From Heliocidaris erythrogramma (taxonomy: Eukaryota; Echinodermata; Echinoidea; Camarodonta; Echinometridae): 64,000 nucleotides of DNA. The notes under the pieces are model-generated. The model was given only the letters and a program-made list of their open reading frames with translations. It did not search any database and was not told the DNA's origin. Shown in pieces: positions 9,491-20,500 of this stretch (the first letter of the stretch is position 1; the number at the start of each line of letters is the position of its first letter). The position numbers and the translations under genes were made by a program. Location of the stretch: the NCBI GenBank assembly GCA_025617745.1, contig CM046856.1, positions 32,296,208 through 32,360,207 of the forward strand. The letters run 5' to 3'.

Positions 9491-9877
9491 CTATATAATT
9501 AGCACCCGAGTACACTACCCCACCATGTTAAAGAGCTCATATGTTGATTTTTTCCGACCCCCAATTGCAAGAAATATGGTTTGTAAATAATTAATAAACA
9601 TATTGAAATAAAGTTTTCATCAATTTTAGCAAATAAAATAGATTTTATTGCCTAAAATGTACCCTTGATTATTGCCCTTATTGAGCCAGATTTCTCAAAC
9701 AGACCGATAAACATCGAAGCGGGGTTGACCTGCTATGACGTCACTGGGTAGAGTTGATCAATTCATCCAGGTCAATTCATCCGGTGCATAACGCACGCTA
9801 TTGAAATCGTGCGTAAAAAAAAACAACATCGACGAGAGTCGCTTTCTTTTGGGGGAATCCTTACGTTTTGTGGCAAA

Positions 9878-10148
9878 ATGGCACGAAATTGCGTTGTGTG
9901 TGTGTGTGGGGGGGGGGGGGGTGTTACAATACTTTAAAGAACACCAACATCAGTTTCTTCACCTTTCCAAAGCTCAATAAGCAACGGAATTTGTGGGTGA
10001 AGTTTGTGAAAAGATTTCACAGCAGCAACACACAGCAAGCATGCACGAATTTGTACTATTGTAGGGACCATTTCGAAAAATCAGCCTTCGAACGTCACTG
10101 CAAGATTGACTTTGGAGATGTAGCTGGCCCGAAATACAAGGCTAAAAT
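9878..10148 (+). pseudogene. THAP zinc-finger domain exon, frame broken by a GT/G run
   Basis: The ATG at 9878 gives MARNCVVC, the normal start of a THAP DNA-binding domain (C2CH zinc finger). After a (GT)n(G)n run at 9895-9921 the homology continues in another frame: CYNTLKNTNISFFTFPK, then LWVKFVKRF with the conserved Trp, then YYCRDHF with the C-x2-H pair. The end lacks a clear AVPTxF box, and a possible splice donor (GTAAAC) follows at 10149. THAP fingers occur in host transcription factors and in P-element-type transposases. No transposase domain was seen downstream, so either origin is possible. The frame change could be a real mutation or a sequencing error in the homopolymer. Confidence 0.65.
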
Positions 10149-10200
10149 GTAAACTAGTTTTCATATAATATTTAACAAAACTGATGGATTTTATACCGAT

Positions 10201-10460
10201 GTGTTGGCTCAGTCAGTAGAGCGTCCGCCTCACAATCGGGAGGTCGTGGGTTCGAACCTCGGCCGCGTCATACCAAAAGACGTTCAAAGATGGAAGTTGC
10301 TGCTACCTTGTTTGGCGTTCAACAATTGAAAGGATAGAGCAACGTCGATCTGGCGCTGCACAGTGGCTGCCGGGCCCACGATCAATTGGGCAAAAAGAAT
10401 TTCCATTTCGGTTAATAAAATTAGGAGTGGATTATTATTATTATTATTATTATTATTATT
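10201..10460 (+). mobile_element. tRNA-derived SINE with ATT-repeat tail
   Basis: The first ~70 bases look like a tRNA: A-box-like TGGCTCAGTCAGTAGAGC and B-box GGTTCGAACCTC, with an anticodon-loop-like CTCACAA (tRNA-Val CAC type). It is followed by an unrelated body (10272-10430) and a (ATT)n tail at 10431-10460, the classic layout of a tRNA-SINE. The acceptor and anticodon stems pair poorly, so it is not a working tRNA gene. The A and B boxes would act as an internal RNA polymerase III promoter. Confidence 0.78.
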
Positions 10461-10621
10461 TGGAAACATAATTTTTAAGTATCAAAATCATGTCGAGCAA
10501 AGTTTCTCTTCTCTCTCGATTGCCAGTCCATGTTGTGCAGCAGTACACCACGGAGGTCATACGACTCTACCCAATGTCGTCAGTGCTAATTTGCATAGAA
10601 AGTAAACAAGCTAGCATTTTG

Positions 10622-10948
10622 CCGAATAAGCCACTTCGGATATGCAATCTGAGCATGAGCAGATAAAGGTCATCTGTACCAAATTCTAAAACCCACTGAC
10701 ACTAATATTCGATATGTGCTCATGAATGTCATGTAATCATTATTCAATTATGCACTAATGGTGCATTCCATGATATCCAGGTGGGAGTATTCTTTTTAAA
10801 GGGGGAAACAAAAGCTATTCACGAGGCACCTCTATCACTCCCAGAGTTATTTTTCTGAAGTGCACATAAAGGGACCCTCCATGTCTAAAATATCTGTGGA
10901 TATTTGGGGTCATTTGTACCATGCGCTAACCCCGAACTGGCTTATTGG
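10622..10948. mobile_element. Inverted-repeat element (MITE) with CCGAATAAGCCACTTCGG-type ends
   Basis: The left end CCGAATAAGCCACTTCGG pairs with the right end CCGAACTGGCTTATTGG, and internal words GGTCATCTGTACC and GGTCATTTGTACC are placed symmetrically. About 330 bp, no reading frame. No target duplication was resolved. Confidence 0.65.
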
Positions 10949-11397
10949 ACTGCGAGACAATTTCAAACCCTCAACAAGGTGATTTTTTATTTTTAAAAAA
11001 TTTCACTTTCTAGTTGAGCTATTTTAAAATTTTAAAAAGGATTGTTTTCTTTGATACACAGATTTTAATATTACCAAATAAAAACGCATACCACTTCTTT
11101 TCTCAATATGAGCTCTTTAAAGAGTGTGAATCTGGGCATCGTTTCATCAAACCTTCATAAGTACAAGTTCGCCGACTTTCGTCGATTCCCGGCGGAGACA
11201 TTTTGACCTTTGCAAAACTTTCAAAAAGGGAGGACAGCTCTGAGGAACTTTGTTTTTATTTCCACGAGAGTTGCCAAAGCTGTTGTATATGTCATTTTCC
11301 TTACAGTTTTATATATATATATTTATATATATAATAGATTCTGAAGTTCTGAGATGAAATGCAAATTGAAAACAATAAATGATACTCCGTAAACAAG

Positions 11398-12345
11398 TTA
11401 AAGATCACATTGCAAGAAAATTCCATCAAAATAAATATTGGCTTAATACTTATTGTTGCATAGATGGCATAAATTATCCAAATTCAACGCTTGGAAACAT
11501 TTGAATTAATGATTATTATCAATTATAAAACGGTAAAATACAGCCCCCGATATAGCAGCTGAAGAGCTCCTTGAACGCTGCTGAGATGTGTGACGACACA
11601 CGAAGGACCAGTCCTGTCTAAGCAGGCGATGTCCCATAACATCTTACACATTTTTCAGTGCCTGTTTTGTCATCTCCTCTTCACTTATTTCTCTTACTTG
11701 ACTAGCGTCAGTCTTAATGTTAGTCTGTTGCCTCACTCTTAACTTCGTGTATGGTATTATTTTGATGAAAGATGCAGCGTTAAAAAAATAAAGGAATCAG
11801 TCACTTGTAAACAAAATAAGACGCCATTGTATTTTCAGCTGCTTGCACCGGGGCATGTTCCGCGTTTCAAGAGGGAACGAATACAATCTGTGATATTATT
11901 CGGAGGGCTTTTCAATTTGAAAATGGGGTTTATTTCATTGATCATTGACCCTTCTCCTGTGTATTTACAATCAAACGGTTTTAGTTATCAGAATCAGTTT
12001 CACTTTCCCTTTTAGAATGGTGTGAAATAAGGTCATGTTAAATATACCAAACTCTTTATAATTTGATAAATAATTGCATTGCAATTACGTTCATTCATTA
12101 TAGGACGTCGTCTGCTTAAGCAGGACCGATCCCTAGTGTGACGACATCAAAACATCGCTATATTTCTGGCGAATCCTCGGATATTCCAGATGCTTAGAAG
12201 AGCTTTTATTTATGTTGTTTTTATAATCATCAGATACGCAGTTGACATAAAACTTATACGATTGCCATCTGTAAGCTTCCCAGTTTCTAGTGATACATTA
12301 ATTGCCATATTTGTGATTTTCTTGCAATGTGATCTTTAAAATTAA
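11398..12345. mobile_element. Nested inverted-repeat segment
   Basis: Two pairs of inverted repeats are nested. The outer pair is TTAAAGATCACATTGCAAG at 11398 and CTTGCAATGTGATCTTTAA near 12323. The inner pair runs from GTGACGACACACGAAGGACC (about 11589) through CCTGTCTAAGCAGGCGATGTCC, matched by the complement at about 12101-12150. No coding region longer than about 60 codons is credible. It looks like a non-autonomous DNA element inside an older one. The left edge is the repeat also found at 737-814. Confidence 0.55.
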
Positions 12346-13322
12346 TATATACATGTATATACTGTAACGAAATAGGTCAGGATAGCTGAGGACGTGTACG
12401 TTTGGCGGAAATATACTACCCTGTCGAACTTGGTTTCTCTGAAAACCGTTTCTGCCAGTTCACTCTTAGAAGTACGCAGTACCGCACGACCATGTCCAAG
12501 AAATATCCAGAATCGCACAACCAGCAGTCTAGTCGGACATAGGGGTTCACGTGCGCCATCGAGATAAATTTTTAAAACTAAGTTGTTTGTAATGCCTGAA
12601 GTGTCTAGTCAATTAATTTTTACGTTTCCATTGCCAAATCGAGTCCCATGGGGTTCAAAATCGGCCATTTTGGGGCCATCTTGGATTGTTGGTGAAATTT
12701 ATATAATTACCATATCTTTTGAACTAGACATCATACAAGTGCAATGAAAATAGCTTTTCTGAGTAATATTAGTTTAAGGAGTCGATTTAGAGAGTTTATT
12801 TAGTGATTTGATTGACCTGGATTCCACAAAACATACCAATGCCATTACGTTTTAATAGCAGATAATATATCATCATGTTAATTTCTGCTACAGTATGTTC
12901 AGAGGGATATGATCATGATTTTCATGCATAAACGAGCACTTATACTATAATAGTGTCCCAGTATGGTCAGTCTAATGACGCATCTCAGATAAGGAAATAT
13001 GGCGTTTTTCATGCACAAACGAGGCCCACTGCAGGGCCATATGCAGGGCCCTCAGGGAGAACAGTATTAAGTACTGATGAGGGTACCCTGGGTAAACAAG
13101 ACATATTATTATTATTATTATTACTACTATTGTGCGCGAAACCCCACAGATTTCTGTGTGTTAAAAGCGGCACGGCTGAGGCAGTCTACCAGCATGAATG
13201 GTCAGATTTATACGTTATATTTTGACTGTCTACATGCATTTATTGCAATAAATTTCATATTTGTTTCAAAATATACATTGATTATTTTATATTGCTTGAT
13301 GTTTTTAAACATAAACTTGGTC
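12346..13322. other. No gene seen
   Basis: AT-rich sequence with a short (ATT)n run at 13107-13128 and nothing that resembles a known gene or element. Confidence 0.4.
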
Positions 13323-13372
13323 ATTAATTTTACTGTCTTTGATCTTAAAAGATCAAAGACAGTAAAATTAAT
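13323..13372. repeat. 50-bp near-perfect palindrome
   Basis: Two 24-bp arms (starting ATTAATTTTACTGTCTTTGA) are exact reverse complements with two A bases between them. A transcript would fold into a hairpin with almost no loop. Origin unknown. Confidence 0.9.
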
Positions 13373-13859
13373 AATTTGAGACCAAATCGAACATAGATAC
13401 ATATTACAGTATAGATTATGGTAAGGATTGCTTCCCTGTCTTGACGGGTTTGCATATCGGTTTCTCATGGTATGGGCTTTTCATACATTATTATACTAAT
13501 CCATGTACTGTGAAAGGGTTTTCCCCCTTATGATTATGTTAAAACCGATTGTTGTTTTTTAATAGTCGTTTAAAAATTCACAAAGATTATGGTTGTATTA
13601 CTAGTTAAAACTATTTCCGACAATGGTTTAATTAATGAACACGGCATTTTCTGACCCTAATTTGTTAAAACTGATGAATATTCCATGGACTTTGATAATA
13701 AAGTCATTCCATTATCAATACATTTGTGAACATTTTCTTGGCAATGATTTGTTCAATCAATGTGTAGCATTATGTCTACCTTTAGAGTACAGGAGATGAT
13801 TATCTCACAATGAATCGATGTATCAGAATGGAGACATGCACGAGAAGGAAAGAAGGTGC

Positions 13860-14060
13860 ACAGACGGACAGGGGAGGGAGGAAACGAGCGGAGATGTTAG
13901 AGAGAGAGGGAGAGAAAGAGAGAGGAAGAGAGAGAGAGAGGAAGAGAGAGAGAGAGGAAGAGAGAGAGAGAGGGGAAGAGAGAGAGGGGGGGGGGGAGCT
14001 GAGAAAAAGGATTATTGATGGACTGAGAGAGGGGTGAATGAGAAGATGTAATGGAGAAGA
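13860..14060. repeat. GA-rich purine microsatellite
   Basis: Irregular (GA)n and GGAA units with a G-run near 13987-13997. Open frames across it on both strands come from the low complexity and are not genes. Confidence 0.85.
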
Positions 14061-15000
14061 TAAAGGGAGTGGGGAATGGCGTGACGATATTTTCAATTTA
14101 AAAAAAGACAAACTGTTATTTTACCGTTTCCTTTAACGGCCATTTACTGTTGTCACGCTTTGGGCTCAAGGACAGATTTAATTGATGAAATACTAAGAAT
14201 CCCCAAATATCTTCAAAACAAGATGTAGTTAAAATAATTGGTTAGTCATTTGTGAACTTTTTTGTTTGTTTAGAAATATGGTCAATTATCATATTACGAG
14301 GGTATTCAATTTTCCAAAATGAATTAACGATAAGAAAATTTTTCGGACTAAAAAACATGCAATTTGCATGCAAAGGTGCATAAATCATCGCCATGTGCCT
14401 CAAATGGTTATTTATCTACTCTGTTTATCTGGGTCATGGATGCCTGTATACCTTTCAGAGCACTTAGTTATAAACATTATTAATTCTCTTTATCAAACCA
14501 CTATATATACACATGATACATTATTACTACCCTAGTTTGCGGTTTATCATTCACTGTGTAGAACATTCTTTACCTTAAAGATTAATTTATATTTAGCTTT
14601 ACTGTTTCATCATGGTTTGTGTTCTCCTTGGACTATATTTTACATACAAGTCATCCTGTGCTTTTTAGTTCGTACAAATGTAGTAATGCTTAGTCGTTCA
14701 TATTCTGAAAACTGAGATGAAAGGTTTTAGGATAAAAAAGGATAGGAGCCAGATATTTGACAAATATTTCCTAATGAGTCAATTAAGATATTTAAGAAGT
14801 CATATCAACATACAGTATATTACTTGTATATTATAACTCGAAATGTGTCTGTCTCTATGTATTACATTTAAACCGTGGGTAACTTTTTCATTTTATGGGG
14901 ATTAGTTTTACATGTTAAATTTTCACATGGATGTATAAATGTTTACAATTTTTAAAGATTACAAATGTTTACAGTTAGATCCTCTAATAACTCTCTTTCT
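14061..15000. other. No gene seen
   Basis: AT-rich, no credible coding frame or recognised repeat on either strand. Confidence 0.4.
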
Positions 15001-15009
15001 TCTAGTAGG

Positions 15010-15423
15010 ATTCAAGCTCTATTCCTTTCACAACCAAAATTCTCTTCCTGCTGCAACCGCGACTTTCATTCATGTCACAACTGCGACTTCCATTCCTGTC
15101 AAAACCTTGACTTAATTGCATTCCTGTCATAACCATGACTTAATACCATTCCTGTCACAACCTTGACTTAATTCCATTCCTGTCACAATCTTGGCTTAAT
15201 TCCATTCGTGTCACAACCTTGACTTAACATTTTTCCTGTCACAATCTTGACTTAATTCCATTCCTGTCACAACCTTGACTTAATTCCATATCTTTCACAA
15301 CCTTGACATAATTTCATTCCTGTCACAATCTTGACTTAATTCCATTTCGTTCACAACCTTGACTTAATTACATTCCTGTCACAACCTTGACTTAATTACA
15401 TTCTTGTCACAACCTTGACTTAA
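15010..15423. repeat. 27-bp minisatellite, left block
   Basis: Repeats of CATTCCTGTCACAACC followed by TTGACTTAATT, period about 27 bp, roughly a dozen imperfect units. The array is interrupted at 15424 by the TTAA-flanked element and resumes at 16570. Confidence 0.92.
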
Positions 15424-16569
15424 AGGGGAATTAACCTTAAAATATAAATGTGCTCATATTCAAAGATGTAATCTATTCCTTCTTGTTGCCCTACGTAGTT
15501 TTGCATTAAAATATACGAGATGGGTATAAATCAGGATTTTCTCAGCAAGATTTATCGTCTGCTAGCGATACCAGGGGGCTGCCATTTTCTTGATGTGTAC
15601 ATAAAGATATTTTTAATCCGAATGCAAAATTGTCTTTCTTCCTGATACAAAATTTTATATTTCTTTGAAAATTACGATTTTACTAAACATCAATCTATTT
15701 TCTTGATACTATGACGTACGTGACGGAGCGAATTAATTCAAATTTATGGATGATGACGTTCCCGAGCGTCAATAGTGACAAACTATGCATTCACCTGCTT
15801 TGAGATAATGGACTTCAAAAGTCAGAATGCGCGTTGTATAAATTATGTTCTGCTCTGCCAGGCAAGACTAAGAAATCGATTTCTAGTCAGCGAAACCGGA
15901 GAATTTGAAAAGAAATCCATGAATTTCAAATGTTAAAATAAATGTATACACCTGTTATGTATTTTCCATCATATATGGGGCTTTTTTTGATAATGAATAG
16001 AAGCAATTTAGCTCGTGGATTAAAAATATCTTCCTGACCGGAACGGTCTCCGATGGTTCATGTACAACTCCATGTCATCAAGAAAATGGCAGCCCCCATG
16101 AAATGTTAGCAGATGATACCGTGTGCTAGAATAGGGACTTTTCGATTTGCACGTTCCCTAGTCGACTGCTACGTGCGGTAATTCAATGGACTGCTTTGTG
16201 TTAATGGTATACAAAGTCGGTGAAGCGAGGCACCACGCTTTGTGCAAGAACGGCTCACTCGTCCACTGCCCTGTGGACGTACGCGTTTTGGGTGGAAATC
16301 CTGGTCGTCCTCAAGGCAGTGGACGTGTGAGCCGCTCTTGCACAAAGCGTGGTGCCTCGCTTCACCGGCTTTGTATACCATTAACACAAAGCAGTCCATT
16401 GAATGACCGCACTAGCAGTTGACTAGTGAACGTGCAAATCGAAAAGTCCCTAATGTCTTGATTTAAACCCTTTTCTGATATTTTATTTCTAAAGTGATAC
16501 AGGTCAATGATTAAGAATATATTACACCTTTGAACATAAGTACATTTATATTCTAGTGTTAATTCTCCT
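15424..16569. mobile_element. TTAA-flanked inverted-repeat element (piggyBac-type MITE)
   Basis: The ends AGGGGAATTAACC and GTTAATTCTCCT are inverted repeats, and TTAA is present on both sides (15420-15423 and 16570-16573). Within the element further inverted segments occur, e.g. GGGGGCTGCCATTTTCTTGA and its complement near 16076. It inserted exactly at a TTAA of a minisatellite unit, so the empty site can be read directly. A sister copy lies at 41304-42209. No transposase frame is present. TTAA specificity is the hallmark of piggyBac transposases, which presumably moved it. Confidence 0.82.
16134..16450. mobile_element. MITE nested in the TTAA element, ~140-bp inverted arms
   Basis: Nearly the whole 317 bp is two inverted arms: GGGACTTTTCGATTTGCACG at the left is matched by its complement at the right, as is ATTCAATGGACTGCTTTGTG and its complement. 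TA flanks both sides. It is missing from the sister element at 41304-42209, so it arrived later. The mirror-image open frames here (16169-16399 and 16186-16422) are products of the palindrome. Confidence 0.8.
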
Positions 16570-16880
16570 TTAATTACATTCCTGTCGCAACCTTGACTTA
16601 ATTCCCTTCCTGTCACAACCTTGACTTAATTACATTCCTGTCACAATCTTGACTTAATTACATTCCTGTCACAACCTTGACTTAATTACATTCCTGTCAC
16701 AACCTTGACTTAATTACATTCCTGTCGCAACCTTGACTTAATTCCCTTCCTGTCACAACCTTGACTTAATTACATTCCTGTCACAACCTTGACTTAATTA
16801 CATTCCTGTCGCAACCTTGACTTAATTCCCTTACTGCTACAACCTTGACTTTATTCCATTCCTGTAACAACCTTGAATGG
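16570..16880. repeat. 27-bp minisatellite, right block
   Basis: Continuation of the same array (CATTCCTGTCGCAACC / TTGACTTAATT units). A higher-order pattern of about 160 bp is seen: the pair CCTGTCGCAACC plus TTCCCTTCCTG recurs at about 16580, 16730 and 16805. Confidence 0.9.
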
Positions 16881-17531
16881 GTGCAGTCTTCAAACTCCAT
16901 TCCATCTTCTTCCTCTGTGGACACCCATTGGGTTCATGCAGATACCGAGATAATTCTACAGAGGCCGTTTAAGAGTGAATGCCATGTGCTCGAAGCCATA
17001 ATCAAATCCCCATGATCCCTGTATGGGGGGAAAAACTACCTTTGATTAGCGAATGTCAATCGGGCATTAAATCAATCTTATTAGAACGTTTTGATTAAAT
17101 ATTAGCATACCATATTTAGACTGTCTTCGTTGGGAGGTAGTTGCTCATGCAAAATATATCATACAGATAAGAAAATATTACTGTGCATACAAACAGGGAA
17201 CTCTGAACCGACAAACTCTAAAATGCACCTACAACATGTACAAAAGTGCGAAATGCTATTGTTCCCCTCTGGATTTGCTTCTGACAGGGGCGTCGATCCG
17301 TGTTTCGGATTGGGGGGGGGGCAAGACTGCCTAATAGTACCCTCCATGATTTTTGTTTACGCCTCTTAATCACCAGCTTCTCCGCGGTTACCATGGTTAC
17401 ATGAAGCAAATTGGAGAATTTGCGAAACTGAAGTCTGATCGTGTAATACCTTTTGTATTTCATTGTTTGGGATGTTTCATCTCCCGAGTTTTGCATAATA
17501 CACATTGTTTCAAAAGGCATGTATGGCTCAC

Positions 17532-20500
17532 CGTGTCTGCAACTATGTATACCCTAAAATCGCCACTAGAACTGTCGGTAGAGAGGTGGTCATAGTGTTC
17601 CCTCCATGCACTTGCGTCATTCTTCCAGAACTTACGCTCAACGACGAGGATACCTTGTGGGGCGAGATCAACATCGGGGTGAGGAGCGTCGTCGTTACGT
17701 GAACACAAAGGATTTTCTACATCTATAAAAAATCTAGGTGAGAAAGGACAACAGCTATTACAAAAATAGTCACAACATCCTAATCAGTTTGCAATTCAAA
17801 TGAATTCTAGACTATACTTTAGCGATAACGCCTACGATTTTTTTAAAATTAAAATTAATTCAGTACCTTAGACATGTGCCATAAAAGATTTCGTTGCATA
17901 CTTTGAGACAACCGATATAACCTTCATCAGTTCATTAAAAAATTAAGATAATTAACGACAACTAAATATCTTTCCGGAAATTCAGAAAATCAAATGCATT
18001 CTTATATACGTACTGATCTTATACATTCTAAAATTTGCATTCAAAAGGCCATTTTCAAATCGTGATAATAAAGGGAGGCGATACCTCATTTTGAAGATGG
18101 TTGGTCTACGGATGCACACTTTGATGATATTGATGACGTCATTGTAGCGCATAGGAACCTCCAAAACAAGAGCTCTAGGGGACGTCATGTGCGGTAGTGT
18201 GCGCTCGAGGAAGAAGTTCACTGTTTCAGTAGAGACGCAGGTAGACTTAAATAAGATGGTGAATCCATTCATAGGAGACAGTGCAACATCAGTTTGGCTC
18301 CCTGACGTCTCTAGGATTCCATTGGCAATCTCGCCCATGAACTCGTCAGACCGTCTTCGAAATTGGTTGGAAATTCGGATCTCCTCTACATTGGGTAGAC
18401 TGGCGAGAAGTAGACGGTGGTCTGTGGTGATGCACATCATATCTAGCTGTCTCACGAAGCAGAGTTTGTCTAGAGGGCCATCAAACGGTAGAGTAGATCC
18501 TTTCAGGTTCAACCGCTGCAGGGATTTGCAGAGGGCCAGAGATTTCCACAAGAGATGCGCTTGATGGCTGGTGAGTTCGCAGAAAGCAATAACCATAGTC
18601 TTGATCTGTTGGGGTGAGTTTGATCCTGATTATTTTGCTAATTTTGAATAATTATCGCATATCGCCTATATCTCGTAAAACGATATTTTCATAACTTTTC
18701 TTTTTTACCTCGAAGAAATCTGTTGTGAAACGCGATGTTTTCTATCTTCTCGAAAGAAATCACACATAGCGTAAATAATCTTTCTTAAATCAGAACACAG
18801 TGATAACAGTGTTTTTCACTATTGAACATTTGGTTGTTGTTTTTTTTTACCGTGGTCGACAATATTTCTTCAATGAAAAATAACATTAAGTCAATTAATG
18901 TTAGGGTAATGACTTCAAGCTGATCTACAGTCTTGGCAGGGGTCACAATAATTATAAGGAATTTTTGTTCATCTTTTGAATGTACACGGACTTACAAAAA
19001 GCCCTTTACTTATGAAGTTTCCAGTGTAAAAGGTATGACAGGGACTACAAAATCATATTCATCAATCACATGAAGCTAGTTGTCAACCAACTATAGATTC
19101 TTTAACATGTAGTTAGTTGACATCGAGGTCTCGCAAGGTTTTATGAATATGGGCCCAATGATCTAAATAAAGTTTTACCTCAGAAGCTCTCTTGCCATTT
19201 ATCAAAAGTAATGATAGAAGTCTGACGAAAAGTTTTTTTTGACCTACCAAAATGATTAATTAAAACCTTTATATATTGAAGCAAAATTGAGAAAAAGAAA
19301 CAATATTACCTGTGCTTTTACTTCCACAGGAAGTCTTGCGAACCCGTACACTGTGGCAGATGAGCTTGTCTCCACAAAATGAAATTCGCCATCTTTGAAG
19401 TATGGGAGAATCGTAGAGGTCAATTGCTCTTCGCTCAGTTTTTCAGTCGATTCACAGAGGAGGTCAAAGACAAGACGATGATGTTCACTTCGTTCACCTA
19501 ATGCTTGCAAGAATGGAGCCGGTGAGCACCAGGTGATGCTTTCGAACCTCTTCAAGATAGTTAAACACACATTGTCCGACGAACCTGACGCAAATTTGAG
19601 CACATTCTCCAGCTCGAGTGCCCTTGATTCGGTGGTGATGCCTTCTAGTATTTGTTGCAAATCTTCTCCGTCAAGGGTCGACAGGTAGAACCCTGCGCAA
19701 TGTTCCTGGGCAAGCTTGTGATAGAACTCTACGAAAACCGTCTCTGCTTCGTCCCACTCGCTGGTTTCTTCCACCACCGTTTGCTTCGACATCAGCCCGA
19801 TCTCAACAGATATATCCAGCTCGTCATGGCAGTCGGAAAAATCCTCCTCCTCAAATAGAAGCTTCTTGCTGTCATTGAGTAAGCTATTCAGGGCAACCTT
19901 TCCGATACGAGTCACGACTGATTTGATTAACCCTTTCTTGGGTTTACTCACCAGGCTCTTAGAGCCGAGAGATGCTTTTGATCGAGCATGATCAAGGAGG
20001 TATTTCATCAACCTGTTGAACAATGCCGTCAGTGATTTAGTGTCTTGTAGGAATTCGCCTTGCCAGAGAACACAGAATGCCATACAGAAAAATGGAATGT
20101 TAATCAGGGATCCAATGGAAGCTTGACTCTGTAGATAGTCCTTCAGACCCCTAGCATCTGCCTCCTTACCGCCGAAGAATCGATCAATATAATCACTAGA
20201 ATCCTCTGGTGCGAATCCCTCAATATCCATCTTTGTGTACACGAGCGAAAGTTCATCGACTTCGAAATCTTCTTTCCTATGAGGACGACACGTCACAAGA
20301 ACGCGACACTTCTGAAAGCGGTGATACAAGAGAAGCTCCTCTAGACTGCTCTTCGGTCCATCAGACGTTATTGACCCACTGAACTCATCGTAACCATCAA
20401 GAAGAGTAACACAGTCGTCTTCGTTTTCATCAATGAACTTCTCTATTTCTTCAGGAGTGACGCCCTCTATTTTTCCGAGAAGCTGTCTCACGATAGCCTC

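Noticed and set aside
10201..10271. Functional tRNA-Val gene
   Set aside because: Stems pair badly and it is joined to a SINE body and ATT tail.
13800..14111. Open frames of 66-103 codons on both strands
   Set aside because: They arise from the GA-rich microsatellite and have two- or three-letter composition.
16169..16422. Two mirror-image frames starting MDCFVLMVYK
   Set aside because: Both come from the two arms of one palindromic element.
15010..16880. Regular 27-bp repeats resembling a CRISPR array
   Set aside because: Units follow each other without unique spacers, no cas genes are present and the genome is animal; it is a minisatellite.
17159..17520. Possible last NLR exon on the minus strand
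   Set aside because: No acceptor in the right phase with a convincing open frame to a stop was found; the G-run at 17310 and mixed composition argue against it.
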